From NCBI GenBank assembly GCA_947643665.1, contig CANRWW010000012.1:1-64000 (forward strand): 64,000 nt of DNA, read 5' to 3'. The notes under the pieces are model-generated. The model saw nothing but the letters and a program-made list of their open reading frames with translations, had not been told where the DNA came from and did no database searches. Source of the stretch: an uncultured Porphyromonadaceae bacterium. GTDB taxonomy: Bacteria; Bacteroidota; Bacteroidia; Bacteroidales; Muribaculaceae. The position numbers were made by a program, and so were the translations under genes. This document shows positions 45,258 to 54,479 of this stretch, piece by piece; within the stretch, counting starts at the first letter, position 1; each line of letters starts with the position of its first letter.

Positions 45258-46139
45258 TTATCTTCTACATATTATGAATCGATTCTTCCCATAACTGTCA
45301 CGAACAGCCTGCATATCCTCGAATCCTCTATTATGACCAAGTTTCACCACAGCATCAGAATACAGCGGATTTATCTCGCAATATATCACGCCACCATCAG
45401 CAAGAGAAACTTCCCCTATTGAAAAAATCGCATCATAAAATCTCAATGGGTCATCGTCTGGAACAAAAAGTGCCAATCCCGGTTCATAATCAACAACATT
45501 TCTTTCCATCCCCTTCCTCTCACTTTCTGCAATATAAGGCGGATTGCTGACTATTATATCATAAGACTTGCTTCCAAACAATTGCCGCCCTCCAGCCAGA
45601 ATGTCAGATTCGATGAAATCAACAGAAGCGTGCAATGTCATGGCGTTTTCCTTTGCCACTTCAAGGGCACCTTCACTTATATCCACGGCAGAGACATGGG
45701 CAAAAGCCAGGTTACGGGCAAGTGCTATCGCAATACACCCGCTTCCGGTGCAAAGATCCAAAACCCTAAGATCCTTGGTTCTGTTTTCCCTTACTATTAT
45801 ATCAACAAGTTCGGCTGTCTCAGGACGGGGAATCAAGGTATCTCTGGTTACTTTAAGTTTCATGCCATAGAACCATGCATTGCCAAATACATATTGAATC
45901 GGCTCATTATCCATAATACGCCTTAGCGCATCGTTTACCTTGGATAGGGTAAACGATGAAACGGACTCATTTGATTTGACTGCAATATCAACAGGACTCC
46001 ACCCTTTTATATTCTCAAATATAATTCGGGCCATGGCCTTCCCCTCACCCTCGCCATAGCGTGGCGCGAGGATATCCACAATCTTTTTCATCACCAAATA
46101 TACTGGCAGATTGTCTTGTGATATTGTCAGATATTCCAT
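45258..46139 (-). CDS. prmC: Peptide chain release factor N5-glutamine methyltransferase
   Basis: PrmC methylates the glutamine of the GGQ loop of release factors RF1 and RF2. The 293-residue protein has the N-terminal helical domain, PIQYVFGNAWFYG, TLIPRPETAELVD, the SAM-binding VLDLCTGSGCIAIALA and the catalytic NPPY in IVSNPPYIAES. It starts 6 nt after the stop of the NeuB-family gene, so it probably rides on that transcript. Confidence 0.94.
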   Translation of the reverse strand: MEYLTISQDNLPVYLVMKKIVDILAPRYGEGEGKAMARIIFENIKGWSPVDIAVKSNESVSSFTLSKVNDALRRIMDNEPIQYVFGNAWFYGMKLKVTRDTLIPRPETAELVDIIVRENRTKDLRVLDLCTGSGCIAIALARNLAFAHVSAVDISEGALEVAKENAMTLHASVDFIESDILAGGRQLFGSKSYDIIVSNPPYIAESERKGMERNVVDYEPGLALFVPDDDPLRFYDAIFSIGEVSLADGGVIYCEINPLYSDAVVKLGHNRGFEDMQAVRDSYGKNRFIICRR

Positions 46140-46145
46140 TACAGC

Positions 46146-47156
46146 CTATTCAAATGTTATCAATGTGTCTGCCGGAAAATCACGGCATGCAATCGTTCCT
46201 GCCACGCTGTCCCAAAGCATCGGCGAAATGCCATTGCCAGGGCGCTTCACTGCAAGATTTTCTTCCGAAAGCAGTTCGCCCTTCTTTATATCCCTTGCCG
46301 CCACGATGCTTTTCCTGGCAATTTCGATATTGGGACGTTCAGATTCACTTACTTGTTTTGAAGCACTTCCGAGAGCCTCTTCTATATGCCTTATGGCTGA
46401 AACCATAGCAGCAAGCTCAGACGGGTCAAGAGACGCCTTGTGATCCGGACCTGGAAGAAATTTATCCAATGTAAAATGCTTCTCTATTACCTTCGCGCCA
46501 AGAGCCACTGCCGCAACCGGCACCTCAATGCCAACCGTATGGTCGCTGTATCCGACTGCTGACACACCCAAGGAAGAAAGCGAAGACATGGCTCTTAGAT
46601 TCACATCCTTGTATGGGGTGGGATATTGGGTGTTACAATGAAGAAGTATGACATTGCTGCGTGGTGTTCCCACATCCTCAAGTACCTCCAACGCACCTTC
46701 TATCTCAGATAATTCCGACATCCCGGTACTCAATATTATCTTTTCACCCCTCACTCCAATCTTCCGAAGATACGGAAGATTGGTGATCTCCCCAGATGGT
46801 ATTTTCCAATAATCCATGCCAAGCCCGGCCAGACAATCAATTGATACGAGATCAAACGGCGTTGACATGAAACCAATACCCACTTCCCGGCAAATATCTC
46901 TTAACCGGGCATAATCATCCAATTTAAGATGTATTTTACGGCACATCTCCAATTGGCTTTCATTTTCTCCGGTAGTCTCTTTCTGATATTCTGCTTTTGG
47001 AGCAATAGACGAAATCACCAATTCAGGCACAGCCGTCTGGAACTTCACATAATCCGCCCCAGCAGCCTTGGCTGCATAAATCATATCCACGGCACGATCG
47101 TAATCGCCATTATGATTTACACCAGCCTCAGCTATTATTATAACTTTATTATTCAC
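46146..47156 (-). CDS. neuB: Nonulosonic acid synthase (NeuB/LegI family)
   Basis: These enzymes join phosphoenolpyruvate to a six-carbon amino sugar to make sialic, legionaminic or pseudaminic acid. The 336-residue protein has the NeuB barrel (IIIAEAGVNHNGDYDRA, WKIPSGEITNLPYL, ILSTGMS, GYSDHTVGIEVPVAAVALGAKV is the key C-terminal block, EKHFTLDK) and a C-terminal antifreeze-like SAF domain (about 275-335). With the LegB-like dehydratase 1 kb upstream, legionaminic acid is the favoured product, but NeuB, LegI and PseI are hard to tell apart from sequence alone. Separated from the ATP-grasp gene by 27 nt. Confidence 0.85.
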   Translation of the reverse strand: MNNKVIIIAEAGVNHNGDYDRAVDMIYAAKAAGADYVKFQTAVPELVISSIAPKAEYQKETTGENESQLEMCRKIHLKLDDYARLRDICREVGIGFMSTPFDLVSIDCLAGLGMDYWKIPSGEITNLPYLRKIGVRGEKIILSTGMSELSEIEGALEVLEDVGTPRSNVILLHCNTQYPTPYKDVNLRAMSSLSSLGVSAVGYSDHTVGIEVPVAAVALGAKVIEKHFTLDKFLPGPDHKASLDPSELAAMVSAIRHIEEALGSASKQVSESERPNIEIARKSIVAARDIKKGELLSEENLAVKRPGNGISPMLWDSVAGTIACRDFPADTLITFE

Positions 47157-47183
47157 TATTATTATAATATCAATACGAACCTT

Positions 47184-48140
47184 TTATTCATGGGGTTTAA
47201 AAACGACATCCTCGAAATAACGGCAAGTCTTAACCCCTGTTTGCCAGTCGTCACATGATTTCACCTCACCACTCTTCCAGTCTGAAAGGATAAAAGCGGG
47301 AATATCCGCACCTGCATATACGGCGCAGACTGCTCCTCCGCCAAGCCGCGGATTCACTTCCATAATCATAAGACGGCCGTCAGTGCGGTCACGAAGGAAC
47401 TGAATTGTCACAGGCCCGCGCAACTTGACCTCAGACAGTACCTTGCGGCTTAGTGACTCTATATCACCATCGGCAACGGTTACAGTTGAGACAACCTCCC
47501 CACCGGCAACTTCAAGACGTCTGCGAGGTACTGTGCATACGACCTTCCCGTTGGATGCTACATAGCAGTCTACAGTAAACTCATCCCTATCTGAAATATA
47601 TTCCTGAAATATATAATCTTCAGTTTCTCCGCGGCTTCGTATTGCCTCAAATTCATCTTCCTCCAGGATCTTGATTCCCTTGGATGCAGAACCATAACGC
47701 GGTTTTGCAATTATTTCCCCTGCAACTTTTTCAAACTCAGCATTACGTGGAGCAGGCATTCCTATCATACGGAACAATTCATCAGCTTTCCGTTTGTCAA
47801 ACATCTGCCCGGCAAGCACGCCGTCTTTAAAAGGAGTCCATACCGATGGATTTGACATGCAATAACGCGCAGCAATCTCTACGGCAGGATCAACAAAAGG
47901 TATTATTATATCAATCCTATTTTCAGTTACCGCCGAATGTAGATCTTCCATAAGACCAGGATCATTCCACCTGCGTCCTACAATCACATGTGACACTTCC
48001 GATACAGGCACTTCGGTAGAGAGTTCATAAGAAAACAGAGACACTTCCATGCCAAGTTTGCGTCCGGCTTCTATGAAAAGACGTCCCATCGCCACACGTT
48101 TGGCCCCCCCTAAAAACAATATATTTACTACTTGTCGCAT
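47184..48140 (-). CDS. ATP-grasp domain protein (CarB-like)
   Basis: The 318-residue protein has an N-terminal Rossmann-like domain (VVNILFLGGAKRVAMGRLF), the ATP-grasp central fold (IIAKPRYGSASKGIKIL, DYIFQEYISDRDEFTVDCYV) and a metal-binding block MIMEVNPRLGGG. ATP-grasp enzymes join an amine to a carboxylate via an acyl phosphate. Its place between a LegB-like dehydratase and a nonulosonate synthase suggests it adds an amino acid or acyl group to a sugar or carries out a related step. Substrates are unknown. Confidence 0.8.
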   Translation of the reverse strand: MRQVVNILFLGGAKRVAMGRLFIEAGRKLGMEVSLFSYELSTEVPVSEVSHVIVGRRWNDPGLMEDLHSAVTENRIDIIIPFVDPAVEIAARYCMSNPSVWTPFKDGVLAGQMFDKRKADELFRMIGMPAPRNAEFEKVAGEIIAKPRYGSASKGIKILEEDEFEAIRSRGETEDYIFQEYISDRDEFTVDCYVASNGKVVCTVPRRRLEVAGGEVVSTVTVADGDIESLSRKVLSEVKLRGPVTIQFLRDRTDGRLMIMEVNPRLGGGAVCAVYAGADIPAFILSDWKSGEVKSCDDWQTGVKTCRYFEDVVFKPHE

Positions 48141-48224
48141 ATGTAACTCCTCCCTTTATATTATACGGCGACATACGCATTACTAAAATCAGCACGACTC
48201 TATCGCCTTTTTAACAAAAACGCC

Positions 48225-49214
48225 TTATTGATTATAGATGTTCGATTTATAACGAATAAGGTTCAACGGATCACAGAACCATTCAACAGTTTTCGACAAT
48301 CCATCCCTAAGCGTCACTTCAGGTCTCCAATCGGTAAGTGAACAGATTTTACTGTTATCGCCACACAGCCTGAACACTTCGCTTTTTCCGGGACGTATTC
48401 GTTGCGGGTCAACTATATATCTTACATCCTCACCCATAATTTCCGCGATAAGTTTCAAGGTATCAGCCATTGTCACTTCAGTGCCCGTAGCAATGTTTAT
48501 TTCTTCACCTTCCACAGATTCGGCTCTTGCAAGTGCCAGAAATCCCCGGCATGTATCAGATACATAATTGAAATCCCTAGTAGGACTAAGATCACCTACC
48601 TTGATTTCTTTCTCCCCATTGGCTATTTGCGATATTATAGTAGGGATAATTGCACGCGCACTCTGGCGAGGACCGTAAGTATTGAAAGGACGCGCTATCA
48701 CAACGGGAAGCCCGAAGGCATTGTAAAAACTCTTAGCAATAGCATCGGCGCCTATCTTGGTTGCCGAATATGGAGATTGAGGCTGACGGGGATGTAATTC
48801 ATCAATAGGAACATATTGCGCAGTGCCATATACCTCAGAAGTAGAAGTCACAATAATACGCTCAACACCCATATCACGAGCCGCCTGACACATATTCAAT
48901 GTCCCGGTCACATTGGTATCCACATAACTTTCAGGAGCCACGTAGCTATAAGGAATGGCAATCAAAGCAGCAAGATGAAAAACCGTGTCTACCCCCTTTG
49001 ATATATGCCTGCAAAAGGCCGCGTCACGCACATCTCCACAAACCACTTCAAGTTGCGGATGCACATTTCCTTCAAGCCATCCCCAGTTGTTGAAAGAATT
49101 GTATTGGCTCAGCGCACGCACTTCTATTCCTTGGGAAAGAAGAAGATCCACAAGATGGGAACCTATAAATCCGTCTGCACCTGTAACAAGTGCTTTTTTT
49201 ATCTGTCGTGACAT
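48225..49214 (-). CDS. legB: NAD-dependent 4,6-dehydratase, LegB-like
   Basis: A 329-residue extended SDR. The N-terminal VTGADGFIGSHLVDLL binds NAD. The stretch with LSQYNSFNNWGWLE, FHLAALIAIPYSY and ARPFNTYGPRQSARAI strongly recalls the LegB nucleotide-sugar 4,6-dehydratases that begin legionaminic acid synthesis. The active-site SEVYGT and YSATK (Tyr..Lys) are present. It follows the lipocalin-like gene with no gap. Other nucleotide-sugar epimerases share the fold, so the LegB call rests on these motifs. Confidence 0.75.
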   Translation of the reverse strand: MSRQIKKALVTGADGFIGSHLVDLLLSQGIEVRALSQYNSFNNWGWLEGNVHPQLEVVCGDVRDAAFCRHISKGVDTVFHLAALIAIPYSYVAPESYVDTNVTGTLNMCQAARDMGVERIIVTSTSEVYGTAQYVPIDELHPRQPQSPYSATKIGADAIAKSFYNAFGLPVVIARPFNTYGPRQSARAIIPTIISQIANGEKEIKVGDLSPTRDFNYVSDTCRGFLALARAESVEGEEINIATGTEVTMADTLKLIAEIMGEDVRYIVDPQRIRPGKSEVFRLCGDNSKICSLTDWRPEVTLRDGLSKTVEWFCDPLNLIRYKSNIYNQ

Positions 49215-49697
49215 TCAACTCTGTTTTTTCAATGTATAAGTATACTTCACCCCATCCGGAGAATTATATCTAAGTATGATATTAGTTCCTGATTTTTTCT
49301 CAATTGTCAGAGGTACCTCCGAATCATGCGGCATATGTAGCTCTTCGAATGGCCGATATGTATAATCTGGATTGTCGTTATCGTCTGAATAACTGAAATT
49401 AATAAAAAGCATATCACCATCCTCACGCCAAGTGCCATATCTGCGTTCAACACGGTGTATGCCGTCATTTCCAGTTTGTATACGGGTAAGAAGCAATATA
49501 TCGTTCTGGAAAGACCAGAATATATCCTTATCATACCCCGTCTCTGTTTCTCCATCAGCAGTTACAGACAGCATATGCCACGTGCCGAACCACAGACCTA
49601 TGTCACCATTGTTGCGAGTGCATCCTGAAAAAAGCATCGCAAACCCCGCGACAACCAGACACAAAGCCCGCACTATATGTATTCTTGCTTTAATCAT
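49215..49697 (-). CDS. Lipocalin-like lipoprotein
   Basis: The 160-residue protein has a lipoprotein signal (MLFSGCTR, Cys at about 26) and a small beta-rich body (WFGTWHMLSVTADG, RYGTWREDGD, YNSPDGVKYTYTL) that fits the lipocalin-like domains of Bacteroidetes (Lipocalin_5/DUF4923-like). The ligand is unknown. It lies 24 nt after wzi and directly abuts legB, so it is probably part of the same surface-glycan unit. Confidence 0.65.
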   Translation of the reverse strand: MIKARIHIVRALCLVVAGFAMLFSGCTRNNGDIGLWFGTWHMLSVTADGETETGYDKDIFWSFQNDILLLTRIQTGNDGIHRVERRYGTWREDGDMLFINFSYSDDNDNPDYTYRPFEELHMPHDSEVPLTIEKKSGTNIILRYNSPDGVKYTYTLKKQS

Positions 49698-49721
49698 ATC
49701 AACAAATATTACGGTATGATT

Positions 49722-51245
49722 TTACAATTGAAAGTTTCCGGAATAGCTTACAGAGACACATCCTCCGGTATTATTACCGAATAGGCTACCGTGATCAAAG
49801 GCAAATTGCCCCTTCAAAACCAATCCTTTTACTTTTGCTATATCCCATTTGACTTCTGCCATAAAAGAAGTGTCGGATTTAGGTTCCATTAAAGGATAAT
49901 AACCGTTACCCCAACTACGGCGGTATCCGCCAAGAGCCCTATATGAAACACCGTCAATGATATTTCCTTCTATACCGATATGAAATCCACGCACTCTATT
50001 ATAAAGAAACATCATCATACCATCGGTATTATAAATCGGGGACACCATAAATGGAGATCCTATCGCCATACCATAATTCGCATAAGGATTATACTCATGG
50101 TTGTTATAATAATCATCCGCACCTTCCGCACGCCCCGTTATACCGGTCCCCGGATAATCATCAGGATCCCAATGGATCGGCCCCGACTGGTTGGTAAAAT
50201 CAAGATACTCTACAACAGCCCCGCTAACTGGTGCGGCACAATTTGTAGCGAACTCAATGCCCCAGACTCCATCCCATCCGTTTAGAAAACCTATTCCCGA
50301 ACCATCCTCATAAGGTTTCTGGAAGTATGCCTTCACCGTACATCCGTTGCGCATACGGTAACGAAACATCACATCCCACGAGCCCAACGAACTGCCAGAA
50401 TAGTAATCCATTCCCCCGTCCATAGGAACAAGCATCTTGAAGAACTGCCTTATCCCCTTTGAAAATTTTTGTTCTTTATCAAGTTTCCCCTTGTGATACC
50501 ATTTCGTCTCACCGCCAAACGACGCACCTACCTGCATACCAAATGTCACAGAAAATGGCTGCGACAGCATCGTGCGGAAATAACACCTCTTATAAGTATT
50601 GAGAGCGCCTTGATTTATATGGTAATCCATATAGTTGTAATGCTCACGCATCCATTTATTATCCGTATACTTTCCATACGATATTTCGCCCTGTATCTGC
50701 AGCCATCCTTTTGTAAAAGGTATATTCTGGAAATCCATAAATCCTATACGCACCTCAGGAATCGGACGTGCGTTTCCACTTTCCACCAGATCGCCACTTG
50801 ACAGATTTTGGTTAAGCATCGCCGATGACCGTTCTCTAAGTCCTGCCGTCAGAAACACACCACGATACTTCACCTCTCCATAAAGTTGCTGTATCCATGC
50901 GTAAGAAGGATGGCGGGAAATATATTGGGTGCCTTTATCTTCAGAAAATTTCAGATAATCCCTTGAACTGCCCCATCCTCCGATCAGATCCGCACCAAAG
51001 CCATAACTGAATCTGCGGCCGGTATCAACAGGGCGCCATAATTTGCCTCTGACCAATGTACTTTTACTGCTTGTGAGAATTCCGTGACGATTGGACATCA
51101 CATAATAAGGAGCAAATTCACCGTTCCCTAAATTGGCAATAACTTCAGCGGAATAATCTATTCTATATTCACCATGTGAGGTCACAGCAAAACAAACACA
51201 AGCCGCCATAGCCAACAGGCGGAAAGATAATAAATTCATTTTCAT
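49722..51245 (-). CDS. Capsule assembly Wzi family outer-membrane protein
   Basis: Wzi proteins are outer-membrane barrels that hold capsular polysaccharide at the surface. The ~507-residue protein has a signal peptide (MKMNLLSFRLLAMAACVCFAVTSHG) and the Bacteroidetes Wzi pattern of aromatic-rich strands (LTAGLRERSSAM, GMQVGASFGGETKW, MFRYRMRNGCTVKAY). The open frame starts at 51293, but the -7 element at 51279-51286 makes ATG 51245 (or 51239) the better start. It heads the run that includes the LegB/NeuB genes. Confidence 0.82.
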   Translation of the reverse strand: MKMNLLSFRLLAMAACVCFAVTSHGEYRIDYSAEVIANLGNGEFAPYYVMSNRHGILTSSKSTLVRGKLWRPVDTGRRFSYGFGADLIGGWGSSRDYLKFSEDKGTQYISRHPSYAWIQQLYGEVKYRGVFLTAGLRERSSAMLNQNLSSGDLVESGNARPIPEVRIGFMDFQNIPFTKGWLQIQGEISYGKYTDNKWMREHYNYMDYHINQGALNTYKRCYFRTMLSQPFSVTFGMQVGASFGGETKWYHKGKLDKEQKFSKGIRQFFKMLVPMDGGMDYYSGSSLGSWDVMFRYRMRNGCTVKAYFQKPYEDGSGIGFLNGWDGVWGIEFATNCAAPVSGAVVEYLDFTNQSGPIHWDPDDYPGTGITGRAEGADDYYNNHEYNPYANYGMAIGSPFMVSPIYNTDGMMMFLYNRVRGFHIGIEGNIIDGVSYRALGGYRRSWGNGYYPLMEPKSDTSFMAEVKWDIAKVKGLVLKGQFAFDHGSLFGNNTGGCVSVSYSGNFQL

Positions 51246-51278
51246 TACCATACTGCACATGATAAATAATTGATTACA

Positions 51279-51286
51279 CAAATATA
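51279..51286 (-). promoter_or_regulatory. -7 element of the wzi-legB-neuB run
   Basis: Minus-strand TATATTTG fits TAnnTTTG; a TTGG at 51310-51307 is at the -33 position with 20-nt spacing. It overlaps the end of the upstream acyltransferase gene region. Confidence 0.5.
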
Positions 51287-51292
51287 AGGCCA

Positions 51293-52252
51293 TTACATCC
51301 TGCCTGCCAACGACGGATCATTTTCCGCATGATATGTGGCTACATGACGTTGTATCTTTTCTTCAAAAATTTCAGCAATTGTAAGGAAGATACCTGTTTC
51401 CTCAACATTCCCGAACTCATCATTTATGGCGGTACCGAAGATTTTCATTGTCGGCGACAAACTCATATAAGCATTCACCAATGGAGGAATATTTATACCA
51501 TGCTCACGGACGAAAGAGTTCAGCACACGATAATCATCCTTGAAATTGTCACCGGGAAACATTTTATCTAATTTCTGGTTGTCTGCTTCTGTAGTCAATG
51601 GATGAAAAGGCCGCGCAAGGCAGTCATTGTCAGGAAAATGCTTATTTAAAAAATACAACAGCATATCACGGCACTCACGGTCATAACTCGGATACATGGT
51701 AAATTTCCCAAACAAATATTTGATTTCAGGATGTATCACAGTCAAAGCTCCCAAACCATCCCAGAGATTGTCTAATGCAAAAATAGCCTTGGCACCGGCT
51801 CTGGACGACTGATATTCAAGTCTCACAAACGACCGGCCCAATTCTATTGTGGAAGGCAGATAGGAATCCATGAATTTACGGGAGAAACTGAACATGTGCG
51901 ATGTTGCAATACGTGGCGACCCGTCTGCATGCAACCGGATATCCTTTCCAAGTATATATCTGTACCCTCCCATTATGAGTTTCTCCTCGGGATCCCATAC
52001 TATCAGCTGCTTACATGGAGGATCCATAAGGTCATAACTGTCAATGTCGCAATCCTTGCCAGTTCCACCTCCTGCTGTGCGGAAAGCTATCTCACGCAAA
52101 CGCCCTATCTCACGCATGACATTAGGAGCGGTGCGGCCATCCACTATATATATATCATTGTTGCCTTTGTTGGTTTTCCTGAGAAACGCTTCAGAAGAGA
52201 GTTCTGCTTCTATAAGTGAAACAGGTATGGTGTCTATTATTTGTTGTTGCAT
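51293..52252 (-). CDS. glsB: Glycine-lipid N-acyltransferase, GlsB-like (GNAT/hemolysin type)
   Basis: The 319-residue protein matches the Acetyltransf_5/OlsB-like family. Key stretches are VMREIGRLREIAFRTAGGGTG, YRYILGKDI and ELGRSFVRLEYQ. In Bacteroides, GlsB adds a hydroxy fatty acid to the amine of glycine and GlsA adds the second acyl chain, giving glycine lipids. The GlsA-like gene lies 38 nt upstream on the same strand, which supports this role over ornithine lipid synthesis. Confidence 0.78.
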   Translation of the reverse strand: MQQQIIDTIPVSLIEAELSSEAFLRKTNKGNNDIYIVDGRTAPNVMREIGRLREIAFRTAGGGTGKDCDIDSYDLMDPPCKQLIVWDPEEKLIMGGYRYILGKDIRLHADGSPRIATSHMFSFSRKFMDSYLPSTIELGRSFVRLEYQSSRAGAKAIFALDNLWDGLGALTVIHPEIKYLFGKFTMYPSYDRECRDMLLYFLNKHFPDNDCLARPFHPLTTEADNQKLDKMFPGDNFKDDYRVLNSFVREHGINIPPLVNAYMSLSPTMKIFGTAINDEFGNVEETGIFLTIAEIFEEKIQRHVATYHAENDPSLAGRM

Positions 52253-52290
52253 ATAATTCTTTGGATTCGTGTGGATAATTTACGCCTTTT

Positions 52291-53190
52291 TTATCTACCG
52301 TTGCGGACTGTCGGAAGATCATGGAGTGGCGCAGTCTCATTGCTCAACAGGTATGTCTCACATTTGAGTGAATTTGCACTGTCTTGTGCATTTTTTCCTC
52401 CTTTCAGCCCTGACCAGGAATGGGTGTCTCCCACAGTGACTATGAATGTCTTTCCTGCAGCATCAAGCATTTCCCGGGGCAGAAGCATCATTTCAAGATT
52501 AAATTTCAGACCAAGTTTCTTCCGCAGGTTCGCTTTACGATAGAAATCCATCGAATTGGTTCCGCTGAAAAACAATGGTACAATATCACGCTTATATTTT
52601 ATGCACTTGTTTACAAATGTTTTACGCCACTCCAGATCAATCACCGTCTTTTGTCGTTTCCCATTTAAAAGGACTTTACGGTAACGCGAAACCAAACCTG
52701 CCGGAAACATTATAATAGGATCATTACCCTCAAAGGCATCCTCTATAAGCCGGGCGCTTTCACGCTGTTGTGACCCGAATTTATTTATCGGTAAAAATAC
52801 ATTTTCAAGCGGTTTTACCGCCATCAACAGATCATTGACCACAAACCAGACTTGACCGCCATAATAACGATGTATCATATCTATCAACGCCATGCCGTCC
52901 AGGCCACCAAGCGGATGATTGCAGACAAACAGCATCCTCCGGTTCTCATGAGAAGGCATACGTTCCGGAAAACGGATTTTCATTGTTATATCCAAAGATT
53001 TAAGGATACCACGGCAAAAATCCGCACCAGTCTTTCCGGCATTGGCAGCAAGAAGCCCATTAAGTTCTTTCTGCCTTATGACATTTTCTATCCATCTTAC
53101 AATATGTTTCGGTATGAATCGGCTCAACACAGGCAGGCGATCAATTATCACCTGCCCCACATTGATTTTTACCACATTCGCGTTTGACAT
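52291..53190 (-). CDS. glsA: O-acyltransferase, GlsA-like (PlsC family)
   Basis: The 299-residue membrane-associated enzyme has the PlsC motifs: FVCNHPLGGLDGM in place of the usual NHxxxxD, and FPAGLVSRY as the second block. Paired with the GlsB-like gene, it probably completes a glycine lipid by O-acylation. It also resembles 1-acylglycerol-3-phosphate acyltransferases, so lysophosphatidic acid cannot be ruled out as a substrate. Its likely promoter is TAATTTTG at 53278-53271. Confidence 0.75.
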   Translation of the reverse strand: MSNANVVKINVGQVIIDRLPVLSRFIPKHIVRWIENVIRQKELNGLLAANAGKTGADFCRGILKSLDITMKIRFPERMPSHENRRMLFVCNHPLGGLDGMALIDMIHRYYGGQVWFVVNDLLMAVKPLENVFLPINKFGSQQRESARLIEDAFEGNDPIIMFPAGLVSRYRKVLLNGKRQKTVIDLEWRKTFVNKCIKYKRDIVPLFFSGTNSMDFYRKANLRKKLGLKFNLEMMLLPREMLDAAGKTFIVTVGDTHSWSGLKGGKNAQDSANSLKCETYLLSNETAPLHDLPTVRNGR

Positions 53191-53606
53191 ATCAATCTTC
53201 CGGTTAATAAATCACATAGTCGAAGCCGGTCACAGGCACATTGACAATCTGTAAGCGCCAATCGATTTTGCAAAATTAAACATTTTAATTGGCATAAGTA
53301 AGTCCTGGAAATTATTTTATATTATCTGAGAGCATACTTTCAGCCGTTTTTTATTCGAAGAAGAAGGTGTGTATCAGGCTATACGACTGAAGATGAGGGT
53401 GAAAAAACGGCGAAAGGATGCCACAGGGAATATAACGCCTGATGATATATTTTATTTATACGTAATAATTTCCATGGCTTACTTAACATCCATAATGCCC
53501 CTCTAAAGTTTATAGATTTAGGATGCCACAGATTTGCAAAGCTGCCATACGATTATTTTAAACCAAATAAGTAACTTTGCAATGTCATTCTTCCTAAACC
53601 TGTAAT
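53191..53606. other. Intergenic region with inverted and direct repeats and two promoters
   Basis: A 416-nt divergent gap. It holds a minus-strand TAATTTTG (53278-53271) for glsA and a plus-strand TAACTTTG (53572-53579) for the next gene. Between them are a 10-bp inverted repeat GCCGTTTTTT/AAAAAACGGC (53343-53352 and 53402-53411), and a 12-bp direct repeat AGGATGCCACAG at 53415-53426 and 53520-53531. No gene is seen in it. Confidence 0.5.
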
Positions 53607-54464
53607 ATGAGCGATAGTTTAGCCGACAAAACATCCCTTTTTCTCTCAAAACTTGGAGCTACCACAAAATCATTGGTCAAAACCGCCCTCGCAGGCGGAA
53701 GATCAAAAGTGAAAAACCGCCATCCGGCGGGACGCCTGATTATCATGGGTAACGGGCCTTCGCTTCGGAAAAATCTTGACGAGAACCTCGGATTGCTCCG
53801 TCACTGCGACACTGTGGCTGTTAATTTTGCTGCAAATGCTCCTGATTTCAATGAGATAAAGCCAAAATATTATGTACTGGCCGATCCGCATTTTTTCAAA
53901 TCTGAAAACGATCCCAACGTACAGCTTCTCATAAGAAACATCATTGCATCCACATGGCATATGACACTATTTATCCCAAAGAATTGTACCATTTGGCCAT
54001 CATTGGAAAAGCATCCATACATATCTGTGGAGTTTTTTAATTTCAACGGAATTGAGGGATTTGAATGCTTTGAAAACATTGCATTTGACATGAAATGGGG
54101 AATGCCAAGGCCAAGGAACGTACTCATACCGTCAATAATGATCGGCATATGGATGGGATACAAGGAAATATACCTTATAGGGGCAGACCATACATGGACG
54201 CGCACCTTGTCCGTGGATGAAACCAACCATGTAGTAAGTGTTCAACCACATTTTTATAAGGAAAACGAACATGAAAAATCAAGAATAACCTCCACTTACA
54301 ACAACATAAGAATGCACGATATTCTTGAAAGTTTTTCCGTGGCGTTCAAATCCTACCATACAATACAGCGATATGCCAGTTTGAGGGGAATTAAGATATT
54401 CAACTCCACTCCAGAATCATTTATTGACGCTTTTGAAAGACGCCCCCTGCTTTCTTCTCATTAA
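53607..54464 (+). CDS. MAF/GT42-like putative glycosyltransferase
   Basis: The 285-residue protein has RLIIMGNGPSLRKNLDENL, AVNFAANAP, YYVLADPHFF and IWMGYKEIYLIGADHTW. This order (a GNGPSL loop early, a GYKEIYLIGxD block late) is shared by the DUF115/MAF flagellin-glycosylation factors and by GT42-type sialyltransferases such as CstI/II. Those enzymes transfer nonulosonic acids. With a nonulosonate synthase 6 kb away this fits, but it is inference. It is followed by the YigZ gene after 15 nt. Confidence 0.6.
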   Translation: MSDSLADKTSLFLSKLGATTKSLVKTALAGGRSKVKNRHPAGRLIIMGNGPSLRKNLDENLGLLRHCDTVAVNFAANAPDFNEIKPKYYVLADPHFFKSENDPNVQLLIRNIIASTWHMTLFIPKNCTIWPSLEKHPYISVEFFNFNGIEGFECFENIAFDMKWGMPRPRNVLIPSIMIGIWMGYKEIYLIGADHTWTRTLSVDETNHVVSVQPHFYKENEHEKSRITSTYNNIRMHDILESFSVAFKSYHTIQRYASLRGIKIFNSTPESFIDAFERRPLLSSH

Positions 54465-54479
54465 GACAAACCAAAACTT

